Assembly: GCA_020091685.1 (NCBI GenBank)
Contig: CM034600.1
Location: 37,305,536-37,369,535 of the forward strand
Direction: 5' to 3'
Length of the DNA: 64,000 nucleotides
Origin: Lutjanus erythropterus
Lineage: Eukaryota; Chordata; Actinopteri; Lutjaniformes; Lutjanidae
The notes below the pieces were generated by a model that did not search any database, was not told where the DNA came from, and worked only from the letters and a program-made list of their open reading frames with translations. Positions 49,501 to 57,792 of this stretch are shown piece by piece (position 1 is the first letter of the stretch; every line of letters begins with the position of its first letter). The position numbers were made by a program, and so were the translations under genes.

Positions 49501-50657
49501 CATGCAGCACTCGAGAGTGAAGGCAATGAGTGAATAATGAAAATACTGTCACAAAAGTAAATGTGACTGGACAGTGAATCTCAGTACACACTTTGAGTGT
49601 CAGTACTTAACAGATCATTAAAAAAAACGTGAACAAACACTTACACCTTCTACAAGATAATTAATTAATTACTAAGTTCATGTCAAGTTAAGTGAGTATT
49701 TCTACTTAACATGTTTCCTCAATCTCAGATGACACATCATGGTAATTTCCTGATTTATAACAGTACATATATTACAGATTCTCCTTTAATATCTTTGTGC
49801 TGACTTGTCCTTATTAGCGTAAATTATTGCTTCAAAAAAATACTAAGTTACTAAGTCAGTAACATATTTATGGAAAATTCATGATTTTATTTCAAAAACA
49901 GGCTGTGGGCCCTTATGTCCTTTTTTCTCCAGTTTCTGCATCTACACTCAAGTATCTTAACATTAAATGAAATAGTGAATTTTTCAGTTCTAAAAGTGCA
50001 TGCCAAAACTGTGTACACTGCACAGGCCCATACATTCTGCAGTGTTTGCCACCTTTGTCTTAAAGAAATCCAGAGTATCGTCCAGTGTAAAAAAAAAAAA
50101 AGACCATTTACCTAAAATACGGCTAGCTTCAGAGCGGCCTCCTTCGCCACCGTGTGTCTCTGCACGGTTGTATCCACTAAGCTGAGACAACAGTGCCTCT
50201 GGGGATGGACCGGAAAGCGACTTTCTCATCTGAGCTCGGAGAGCCATGGCATTCCTGCGAGCATGCTCTGCACAGAATGTCACTCTAAAAAAGAGAAAGA
50301 GCCATGGGAGAAGAGATGTCAGAAAACTGTTTGTATTTGTTAAAAGGGCATCTCCCGTCTGCCCGGGAATAAACTTCAAGGTCTCAACTTTTGACTTTCC
50401 ACTCACCCATCTTTCCTTTCAACCTTCGGTGAAGCGTTGGGGCAGCGTTTACCATTTTTGGCCGACACATAGCTGCACTGCTTGTACGGGGCATTCTTGT
50501 CCTCCAAAATGTGTTTGATGCAGAACTCGAGGCCGTCCAGACGGGGCTGAGAACATGCTCGCTGGGTGAAGGAGCAGGCCTGAGGCTCCTGAGGGCGAGG
50601 TGTCTGGGCCACCCGGTTTCGACTTGAAGGCAAAACGTGGATTCGTATCCTGTTCAT
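42225..50657 (-). CDS. kansl2: KAT8 regulatory NSL complex subunit 2 (spliced, 9 coding exons)
   Basis: KANSL2 is a scaffold of the nuclear NSL complex, in which the MOF/KAT8 acetyltransferase modifies histone H4 at housekeeping promoters. Joining nine minus-strand coding exons gives 504 residues, near the human length of about 492. Exons are 50657-50407, 50284-50112, 49293-49179, 48008-47845, 47698-47535, 46348-46252, 45076-44823, 43977-43771 and 42314-42225. All junctions are GT-AG with matching phase. Two C3H-C3H zinc modules are visible: residues 28-91 (C28, C35, C46, H49, C61, C72, C88, H91) and 299-360 (C299, C308, C319, H322, C335, C343, C357, H360). Between them is a basic helical stretch (about 195-280). 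The acidic '[19 protein letters not shown]' segment is conserved. The ATG in the second exon, followed by NRIRIHVLP, matches vertebrate orthologues. Confidence 0.95.
43545..43571. repeat. Poly-A run in kansl2 intron 8
   Basis: A run of 27 A residues (poly-T in the sense of the gene), 200 bp downstream of exon 8 in the direction of transcription. Confidence 0.9.
43771..43977 (-). CDS. kansl2: kansl2 coding exon 8
   Basis: It starts after TACAG with [16 protein letters not shown], nearly identical to the human protein. It continues with an acidic stretch ending AIMDDQ, then a GTCAGC donor. It is 69 codons, phase 0 at both ends. Confidence 0.9.
44823..45076 (-). CDS. kansl2: kansl2 coding exon 7
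   Basis: It carries the second half of zinc module 2 ([15 protein letters not shown]..., C335, C343, C357, H360), then MYQPEQ and the conserved [20 protein letters not shown]. Acceptor ATTCAG, donor GTACGT. Confidence 0.93.
45077..46251 (-). other. kansl2: kansl2 intron between coding exons 6 and 7
   Basis: AT-rich intron. I looked for an H/ACA snoRNA, because mammalian KANSL2 introns host some, and found no two-hairpin candidate I can defend. Confidence 0.5.
46252..46348 (-). CDS. kansl2: kansl2 coding exon 6
   Basis: A 97-bp exon encoding [19 protein letters not shown] through [10 protein letters not shown], the first half of zinc module 2 (C299, C308, C319, H322). Acceptor TTTTGCAG, donor GTATCC. 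Confidence 0.93.
46349..47534 (-). other. kansl2: kansl2 intron between coding exons 5 and 6
   Basis: About 1.2 kb of mostly unique AT-rich sequence with no recognised element. Confidence 0.5.
47535..47698 (-). CDS. kansl2: kansl2 coding exon 5
   Basis: It encodes [11 protein letters not shown], then a basic helical run ([30 protein letters not shown]), closely matching the human sequence. Acceptor TGTCAG, donor GTATGA. Confidence 0.93.
47845..48008 (-). CDS. kansl2: kansl2 coding exon 4
   Basis: It encodes [18 protein letters not shown] and [18 protein letters not shown], an almost invariant helical block in KANSL2. Acceptor AATTGCAG, donor GTAAAT. The intron to exon 5 is only 146 bp. Confidence 0.95.
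48009..49178 (-). other. kansl2: kansl2 intron between coding exons 3 and 4
   Basis: Contains the 48806-48917 MITE and T-rich sequence at about 48120-48140 and 48645-48680. A 101-codon antisense frame has no family resemblance. Confidence 0.5.
48806..48917. mobile_element. Short MITE in kansl2 intron 3
   Basis: Ends AAGGACCAGCGTGTAGGATT (left) and, on the other strand, AAGGTCCAGTGTGTAAGATT (right), flanked by TTAA at 48806-48809 and 48914-48917. It is 112 bp and non-coding. Confidence 0.7.
49179..49293 (-). CDS. kansl2: kansl2 coding exon 3
   Basis: A short acidic exon reading [20 protein letters not shown], then [19 protein letters not shown], matching the human [18 protein letters not shown] segment. 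It is not apparent as an open frame but is fixed by phase and by its GT-AG flanks. Confidence 0.93.
49294..50111 (-). other. kansl2: kansl2 intron between coding exons 2 and 3
   Basis: 818 bp, AT-rich. A small stem-loop can be drawn at about 49466-49490 (ACTTTGGTGTG against ATACCAAG) but it is too short for an snoRNA call. Confidence 0.4.
50112..50284 (-). CDS. kansl2: kansl2 coding exon 2
   Basis: It completes zinc module 1 (VTFCAEH, C88/H91) and continues [15 protein letters not shown] to [11 protein letters not shown]. Acceptor TTTTTAG, donor GTAAAT. The upstream intron is only 122 bp. Confidence 0.94.
50407..50657 (-). CDS. kansl2: kansl2 first coding exon
   Basis: The start ATG lies three bases inside the exon, which begins at 50660 after TTTTGCAG. 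It encodes [10 protein letters not shown] and most of zinc module 1 ([37 protein letters not shown]). Donor GTGAGT. Confidence 0.95.
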
Positions 50658-50660
50658 TGT

Positions 50661-53177
50661 CTGCAAAACAGTTAGAGATGAAAAATTAGTCTTGTTAGTT
50701 GATTGGTTAACTGATATAACAATAGCCCACTAAACTATTTTGATTGGTTTATCATTTTATTCATTAAAAAAAACCAAAAAAAAAAACCACTTTCTTACTC
50801 TAGCTTCCCCAATATGAAGATTTGCTGCTTTTCTCTGTCTTGTATGACAGTAACCTGAATATCTTTTTTGTAATGTCAGTCTGTCTTGTGCTGTTGGTGC
50901 AATATGCTAAAACCTAACCTGCATTTTGCTGAAATGTGGTTATGGCTTTTGTTACAAAGAAGATGGAGATTGCTGGGCTTGACACGCCAAGGCAGCTTGT
51001 ACATGTAACCAAAAACCTGTCTGGTCTCATGTGGTGTGAGACGGTAACCCATTACCTAGGGGACAATAGGTCAGGCAAGAGGACTAACAAATCAACTCCA
51101 AAAACCTCCTGAAGCCAGAAATGGTGGATGTTTGGGTGAGAGGCTAGTTAGTATTCTTTGAATGTTTGACAAAAGTGTAGGGATGACTGTGGGTGCTATC
51201 CCAAAATATTAACACAATTAGATTTTCAATAAATAATCATCAGTAATGTGGCCATAATGATTAAGTGGGTAAAGGAAACAGCTAGAACAGTCTGGTAAGT
51301 TCAGAAAATTACATCACTTTACTGTGAAGCAACCTTTAAAACCAGGAACAGACAACACTTATATGTTATATTACGGTATCAAAGCTCTAAGAGAGTATCT
51401 AGTTGCACTCATAATATCCATATAACATAGATGTAATATATAGCCCTTGTATTAATAATATTACATCTTTGGGTTTTGTCCTATTGGTTAGCTCTGGAAA
51501 ATACAAGGGACATTTTTTAGATTATTTTTTTCAAGTATCTTATAGACAAAAGGAACAATTGGCTGATAGAATGTGGAGGCTAGGAGGTACAATAATAATC
51601 ATAATAACAGCCATTTAATCGCTCATTGGGTCCAAAGTTCAGCAGTGTTTAAGTAATGATTGTAATGATTTTATACATTCAGGATGGAAACAGAACTACA
51701 TGAATCTACAATGATAAGCACCATGTTTACATCAGTTGAGCCAATATAGATGAAAGCTGTTATTCATTATATTAAAAAGCATTAAAGCAGGTGGTGCCAG
51801 GTCAGGTGGTTTGACAGATTCAACACTGACTGAGTTTATCAGAAGTTAATACACATTATATACAGAGCCAAACGCTATAAAATATAAAAAGTTAAAACTG
51901 TCCTGCCCATATTTTAGGGAACCACGTGGCTTCTTTTGCCCTTTAATTGTGCATTGGGTCCAAACGGCACAAATGTTTCTGTATCTTGATTTTGTGTATG
52001 CAGGATGGAAAAAGAATTTTATGAATCTACAGTGATGAGCATCCCGTTTACCTCAGTTGATCCAATATGGACGACAGTTGTTATTCCTCATATGAAACAA
52101 CTTTAAGGCAGGTGCTGCCAGGTCAGATGGCTTGTTAGATTCAATAATGGACGAGTTTATTACAAGTTAATATACATTATGCACAGATGCAGCAGTTACA
52201 AATACAAAAACAGTTGAAACTGACCCCTAAGAGATACACGTGGCTTATTCTGTATTATCTAATTACACATTAGATCCAAAGGTCATAAATGTTTATGTAC
52301 ACTGATTTTATGCATGCAGGATGGAAACAGAATTATATGAATCTACACCCTGTTTAGATAATCTGATCCAGTATGGATGAAAATTGTTATTCTTCATATT
52401 ACATAACGTTAAAGCAGGTGGCGCCACGTCAGGTGGCTTGTCAGACTAGGCGAGTTTACTACAAGTTAATACACATTATGCAAAGATACAGCCATTATAA
52501 ATACAAAAACAGTTTAAATTTATCTGGCTATATTTTAGAGATCCGCGTGGCTTTTTTTTTGCCCTTTAACTGGGCATCGGGTCCAAAGGTGATAAATGTT
52601 GATGTAGTTAGCTATATTGACTTTGTGCATGCAGGATGGAAACAGAACTGAGTGAATCTACACTAATGAGCAACCCATTTAGGTCAATTGATCCAATATG
52701 GATGAAAGTTGTTATTCTTCATATTAAATAACGTTAAATGAGGCGGTGCCAGGTCAGGTGGCTTGTCAGATTCGACACTTATCAAGTTTCTTATAAGTTA
52801 ATGCACATTATGCACAAATATAACCGTTATGAATTTAAAACAGTTAAAACCTCACTAATGTAGAGAAGAAAATGTCCTTAATATATCGACTATAGCGACA
52901 AATGTAGCAGAAGTACATTTCTCTGTCTTGACTGAATCTAACCAGGCGCCACGCCGATCTTTAGCCCGCCTCTTTACTGCGTCACTCTTTCAGTTACAGA
53001 GTCGCCATCTTTGTTCAGCAGTTGCTAATACTAGCTAACCGCTAGTCTTCACAATTTGAGGCTAGGAAGCGAGTTTTGCTGACCGATGGCAACACACGGT
53101 CGTCTTCCTCGATATCATCGAAACGTCTCGGTGCCAAAGGATGAACATATCCTCGTTTTTTGTTGCGTGCTGCTTAC
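50661..53177 (-). other. kansl2: kansl2 intron 1 (5' UTR intron)
   Basis: Runs from the inferred first-exon donor (AAG|GTAAGC, at 53177) to the TTTTGCAG acceptor at 50661. It holds the 317-bp tandem array and, near its start (about 52925-53090), a GC-richer stretch with a YY1-like word on the minus strand (AAAGATGGCGAC at 53002-53013). Confidence 0.65.
51600..52860. repeat. Tandem array, about 4 units of about 317 bp, in kansl2 intron 1
   Basis: The landmark 'aggatgga' recurs at 51681, 52002, 52318 and 52633, spacings of 321, 316 and 315 bp. The same order of words repeats in each unit: 'tgggtccaaag' or close variants, then the landmark, 'agttgatccaatatgg', 'gttattcttcatatt', 'gccaggtcaggtggctt', and 'agttaatacacattat'. 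Units differ by substitutions and small gaps, so the array is not very recent. No open frame or promoter-like motif is preserved across units. Confidence 0.9.
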
Positions 53178-53280
53178 CTTCTCCTCTGTCGTCCAGTCCA
53201 GTCTACCTCCCGAGCTGCACTACGTCGACTTTCCTGCATTCTCCAATAACTGCCACAGCCACTGCAGACAGGCGCTGAAC
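53178..53280 (-). other. kansl2: Inferred non-coding first exon of kansl2
   Basis: A consensus donor (GAAG|GTAAGC) ends this exon at 53178, and an acceptor three bases before the ATG exon needs exactly such a partner. The 5' limit is a guess based on the promoter motifs just upstream. Confidence 0.55.
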
Positions 53281-53350
53281 CCGCCCACTCCGAGCTCTGA
53301 TTGGCCAAGAGTCAATGACTTTCATTGGCCAATCTAATTGCCAATCAAAT
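53280..53350 (-). promoter_or_regulatory. kansl2: kansl2 core promoter: GC box and CCAAT boxes
   Basis: Reading in the gene's direction there are two CCAAT boxes (53324-53328 and 53300-53304), a further inverted one at 53341-53345, then a GC box (GTGGGCGGG, about 53280-53288). No TATA box was seen. This is the layout of an NF-Y/SP1-driven housekeeping promoter, and the spacing fits a start site near 53230-53280. Confidence 0.6.
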
Positions 53351-53449
53351 ATGCACCAAACTGAATTTTCCCTTACACCCACAATACTGCAGCAGTGGAG
53401 CTTCATAAATAAAAAAAAAACGTGATGCAATGAACGTTTTCTTAAAATA

Positions 53450-53455
53450 TTTATT
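53450..53455 (-). terminator. ccnt1: Candidate distal ccnt1 poly(A) signal
   Basis: AATAAA on the minus strand, about 3.05 kb after the ccnt1 stop and only about 100 bp before the kansl2 CCAAT boxes. Other AATAAA hexamers (e.g. 54596-54601) would give shorter transcripts. Mammalian CCNT1 also has a multi-kilobase 3' UTR. Confidence 0.45.
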
Positions 53456-56400
53456 GACTTTAATTGAGAATAAAGCAACCACATTATATCAAAAAGAACA
53501 GTGTTCACATATAACCTTTTAACTGAAAACAAAAAAAAAAGTCCCAAAACGTTTCATTTCCAGACCTGAGTGTCACTAAAACCACCAAGATGTGAAAAAA
53601 CATGAAACTTATTGTAGCTATGTTGATTTTGCATTGTTAGGTTGCATGAGTGTCTTCCATTTTTCTCACATACGGTTTTGTTTTGAAATGTGTGTCCTTT
53701 TCTGTATGATGTTCTCACAGCATAAAGTTAATACTGAAATTGGAAGATGTGTCCAGATCAAATAAAACATTTTTTTAAATGGCAATGATATATTGGACAT
53801 CTATTCTAATAGTTTAACCATTATACATTAACACTTTGTCAATTGCATTGTAGGCAAACCTACTGAGATAAATATTCAGTGCATTTACTGTTTCCCTGTT
53901 ACAACCATGAGTTGAATAACTAATAAAATCTCTGCTGCCTGAGCAAAGAGCTGTACTCTTTCAGCTTATCTTCCATATAATCAAGGGAACAAAAATATTT
54001 TACAATTGTATGGCTGATTTATTGTACTGCATTACTGTGAACTGCCTAAATGGGCTTTTGATTACATACTGATAAAAGAAAGCAGGTAAAGAGCAGTAAT
54101 ACTATACAATCAAAACCATATAAAGCTTAGTATGAATTAAATGTACAGATGATACCCGATTCTCTTGCCAACAAACGGCACCTTTTCCTCTATTTTGCTC
54201 AAACACAAATTCATCATTGAATCAAATCAATTAACCAGTATTATACTTCATGCTAATGACCTTGTAGTGGAGGTATGCTGATAACCTGCTTGCAGCGTAC
54301 GATTTACACAACTCAAGAACACATGCAAACAATTTGAATGAATCATGGCTTGTGGATGGATTATAAACAACCTGAAGCTGAATATCAACCAGTGTAGTTT
54401 GAAATTATTGAGTCAAAAGATAACCTCAACATGATTAGACCAGACCAGCATGATTAACAGGTGTACACTGTGATTTACACATTTAAAGCATCCCCAAAAG
54501 GAAATGCATAAATGAATAAAAGACAACCATAACAAACAGATGGATGCCAGACAGATGGCGTTTACTTAGACTCTGATATTGTGTATTTTGAATACTTTAT
54601 TATATACTGTGCTCGATATGGTCACCACAAAGTGAGCACCATCGGGTTTTATCTGACAGTGGGCGCTGCGCTTTTCAACAATTAAAATTCAGTACATCAA
54701 CTTAACATTTCTCTGTGATTGCCCTAAAAAGCCTCCAGAGGAAACTGATTTACAGGTGACCCTTAGATCACAGGATAAAAAAATTGTAGGCAATTCCTTC
54801 ATTGTGACCATATCAGTTAGATATGTTTGACTGCTTTGAACCCTTTGATTACCCACAGATGAATATCCTTGGTATGAACTGTCCATTAGTGTAATCATTA
54901 GAACTGAGTATGAATATTTTACAACCATTTAAAACAATGACTGCAACACTCAAATTTTTAAAAAAAAAACAAAAAGTACAAGCTTCCTTAATTTACATCT
55001 TTTTTTTTTGCAATTTTCATAACAAAATGTAAAAAATATTTCATGTTTTGTTTTGAACATTTTACAGTCTTTGTACAAGTTTACCAAATAATGCAGGAAA
55101 TAAAACAGTACACCAGGCAGCATTCACCTAGTTTTTTTTAGGTTATGGCTGTTAAAAGAAAAAAAAGAAGAAGAAAGTATTTTTAAAAAAGACAAAAATA
55201 TTGAAAAGATGGCTTTGGAGACATGCACTCTCAAACTAGCCTGTACAGTCTTGATGAAGAAACATCCCTCTGCCCAAAAATGAACATAGAGGGAAAACCT
55301 TAAAAAAGGTAGAAAAGGGGACTATGTTTTTTTTTTTTTTAAAAGCATTCAATTAATAAATAACATACTATAAAAACATTATAAAAAAGACAGTCGGTAA
55401 GAGGACCTAACAGGTATGTGATGGAAATCTTTTAGTTTCCTCATGATTTCAAGACGATTACTTCCTCCAAAACAGTGATGGTAAAAACACCAGGACCCAT
55501 CGTCACATTTCATCTGAGTTAAACAGAAGAGCCAAAAATATTATCTACACTTTTCTGCAGTTTTTTTCCTCACATTTTGCAAGCTTTTAAAGCCTTTCAT
55601 TATTGCCCCACAAGTGAACAGTACAAAGAAAAAGGGTTGAAAACTCATTGATCTCACCACCACATTTCTCTGCTGTTACACTGACACCTATATGGAAAAA
55701 AAAAATGCTGGGTGAGTTGAAGGGATAGTTCAGACCACTGGATGTGAGGTTGTACGAGGCACTTGATTCTTTTTTTTAAGTGAACCTTTAAGTGTGTGCT
55801 ATATTTAGAATATTTTTACTGCTTTACATTACTGTCAGACAACCTTTTCTGATGGGAAAAAATGCTGTTATATAAACCACTTATCACTTTCTCCAAACTA
55901 ACCAAACTCCATGGATGAAATCGGTAATTTTACCTTTCAGAACACAGGACTTGCTGGTCTACTGCTGCTTCAATCTGTTAGTTTGTATTATTATGTCACT
56001 TTGGTGTTTTGAAAGGACTGTGCAGATTCACACATAATGCAAACAAACTAACAGATCGAGCCAGTGGTGGACCAGCAACTCCCAAGTTCTCAGGGGTAAA
56101 ATCACTGATTTCACCTATGGAGTTTGGTTGGCAAGAGCGATATTTTGCTTAAACAACAATGGTTTCCCATCCATAAAGGCTGTCTCGCAGCAAGTACAGT
56201 TGATTGAAGATGATGATTTTTTTTTTTTTTAAGGTGGACCTTTTTTTAAGTGGCTGAAATACCTTTTGTTGGCGACTCTGTCCAAAGCAGTACATTGCTG
56301 AGCTTCCGTGCTGGTACTCCAAACTTGGGGATACGCAGATCTCCTTCGACTGCAGCTAACACAATGACTGTGGATAAGTACCTCATACAATCCTACATCT

Positions 56401-56502
56401 AATAATTGAAACTATCTCATAAAAAAAAAAAAAACTTAATGTAACAATATGGATGTTTGTGATGTCAAGTAAAATGTACATAATGCGTCCCTGATCTGGG
56501 AC
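53456..56502 (-). other. ccnt1: Inferred ccnt1 3' UTR and kansl2 intergenic space
   Basis: 53456-55700 is AT-rich unique sequence with many T/A-runs, no exon and little repeat content, consistent with a long 3' UTR. 55717-56418 is a fold-back transposon (separate entry). Extent is inferred from the poly(A) signal, not from transcripts. Confidence 0.5.
55717..56418. mobile_element. Fold-back MITE copy 5, in the ccnt1 3' UTR region
   Basis: The ends are AAGGGATAGTTCAGACC (left) and, on the other strand, GAGATAGTTTCAATT (right). Longer sub-terminal matches follow (GATGTGAGGTTGTACGAGGC against GATGTAGGATTGTATGAGG). The inner arms also pair: 'accaaactccatggatg' to 'tctgttagtttg' on the left is the inverse of 'caaactaacagatcg' to 'tatggagtttggttgg' on the right, about 90 bp at high identity. 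It is about 700 bp and the fullest copy of the family here. Confidence 0.8.
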
Positions 56503-57792
56503 TCATTTGGGTAATGGTGGCAGAGGGGGAGGCGGGTCTGAAGGCAGAGGTGGGGGCCTGGGGTTGCTCCCTCTGGAGCCACCACTGTACCTGTAGTCCC
56601 CATACTGGGATCTGTAGTCAAACATGGACGGTTGGGATGGCTGGACCCCCTGTGCGCTCAGAAGTGAGTTCAGCATTTCAAAAGTGTCCTGGTACTCGTT
56701 CGACTGGGCTCCGCCCGCTGCACCGTGCCCATTAGTGTCCGTCTTGTCGGTTTTGGAGTGCGAGTAGCTCCCCTGGTGGTGGGGAAGGCCCAGGGCGGGC
56801 AGAATGTCCGGACCGTGCCCCAGAGTTTGCCCAGAGGAGGAAGACAGGGACGGCAGCTGGTAGGGATTCCTCGAGGATTTGCTGACTTTAGAGGCAGGGT
56901 GAGAGCCTGCTGTGGGATCTTGGGAGTGCGTCCTCTTACGCGAGGCAGAAGATGATGAAGAGCTCGTTCTAGAAGAGTCGCTGGGGACTTTTTTGCTGCT
57001 TCCCACCGCCCCACTGGAACTAGATGAATGTTTGTGTGAAGAGGAGAGCGAGGCACCGCTAGAGGAGGAATGGTGGTGGTGATGGTGATGGTGGTGGTGG
57101 TGGTTTGACCGTTCCCTGTGCTTGTCCCTGCTCTTGCCCTCCTCTCCTGAACTCCCCCTTTGCTTCTCAGGCACTCGTATTCTGACTTTGATGTCCTGGT
57201 CCTGTCCTCGGGTGCTGCCACTGTGCCCGCTGCTTCCTCCCCCAGCCAGAGGGAAACGCATTTTCAGAGAGCTCCTGTCATGCCTCTCCTTCTCAAGTGG
57301 GATTTTCAGAATAATGGGTGATGGGTTGGACATGTCAGAGGAGGAGGAGCTGGACTGCTGGTGATGATGCTGCTGCTGCTTCTCCTTCCTCTGTTGCTGA
57401 CCAATGAGAGCCTGGGCAGCGTTGGCGTACTCCCTCTTCACACTGGCCTCCATGTTCTCCAGTTTCCTCTTCTGGGCAGCCAAGACGTCTGCGTTCTTGG
57501 CACGGTACTCACTCAAGGACACCTTAGCTGGTGCGTGAACCTCATTAGGTGGCTGCTGCTGCTGCTCAGATCCAGCCGGACCTTTCCCACTCCAAGTCTG
57601 AGCGCTGCCAGGCACAGCCCTGTCCTTGTCACCCATGGATGAGGAAGAAGAGGCAGAAGGTGGAGCTGAGAGGCTCATCAGGCCAGCAACAGTGCTCTCT
57701 GAGGAGGCCATAGAGATCATGCTCATCATGGTGTCCCTCTGGTCACCTTCCTCCTGGACTTTTGGTTTGGCTTTTGGTGTCTGACCTCCAGC
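56503..57792 (-). CDS. ccnt1: ccnt1 last exon
   Basis: It starts [16 protein letters not shown] after CTTCCTAG and runs 430 codons to the TGA at 56503-56505. It contains the [26 protein letters not shown] coiled coil, Ser-rich low complexity, an uninterrupted run of 11 His (57070-57102), the conserved [16 protein letters not shown] block and the proline-rich end. It is the only large exon, as in mammalian CCNT1. Confidence 0.96.
   Translation of the reverse strand, partial: AGGQTPKAKPKVQEEGDQRDTMMSMISMASSESTVAGLMSLSAPPSASSSSSMGDKDRAVPGSAQTWSGKGPAGSEQQQQPPNEVHAPAKVSLSEYRAKNADVLAAQKRKLENMEASVKREYANAAQALIGQQQRKEKQQQHHHQQSSSSSSDMSNPSPIILKIPLEKERHDRSSLKMRFPLAGGGSSGHSGSTRGQDQDIKVRIRVPEKQRGSSGEEGKSRDKHRERSNHHHHHHHHHHHSSSSGASLSSSHKHSSSSSGAVGSSKKVPSDSSRTSSSSSSASRKRTHSQDPTAGSHPASKVSKSSRNPYQLPSLSSSSGQTLGHGPDILPALGLPHHQGSYSHSKTDKTDTNGHGAAGGAQSNEYQDTFEMLNSLLSAQGVQPSQPSMFDYRSQYGDYRYSGGSRGSNPRPPPLPSDPPPPLPPLPK

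Noticed and set aside
51600..52860. CRISPR-like or snoRNA-cluster reading of the tandem array
   Set aside because: Units are 317 bp without short conserved repeats and unique spacers. The box C-like TGATGA occurs in only one unit and no matching box D or terminal stem is conserved.
57361..57642. Leu-rich plus-strand frame with an apparent signal peptide
   Set aside because: It is antisense to the ccnt1 last exon; the Leu run mirrors Gln codons of cyclin T1.
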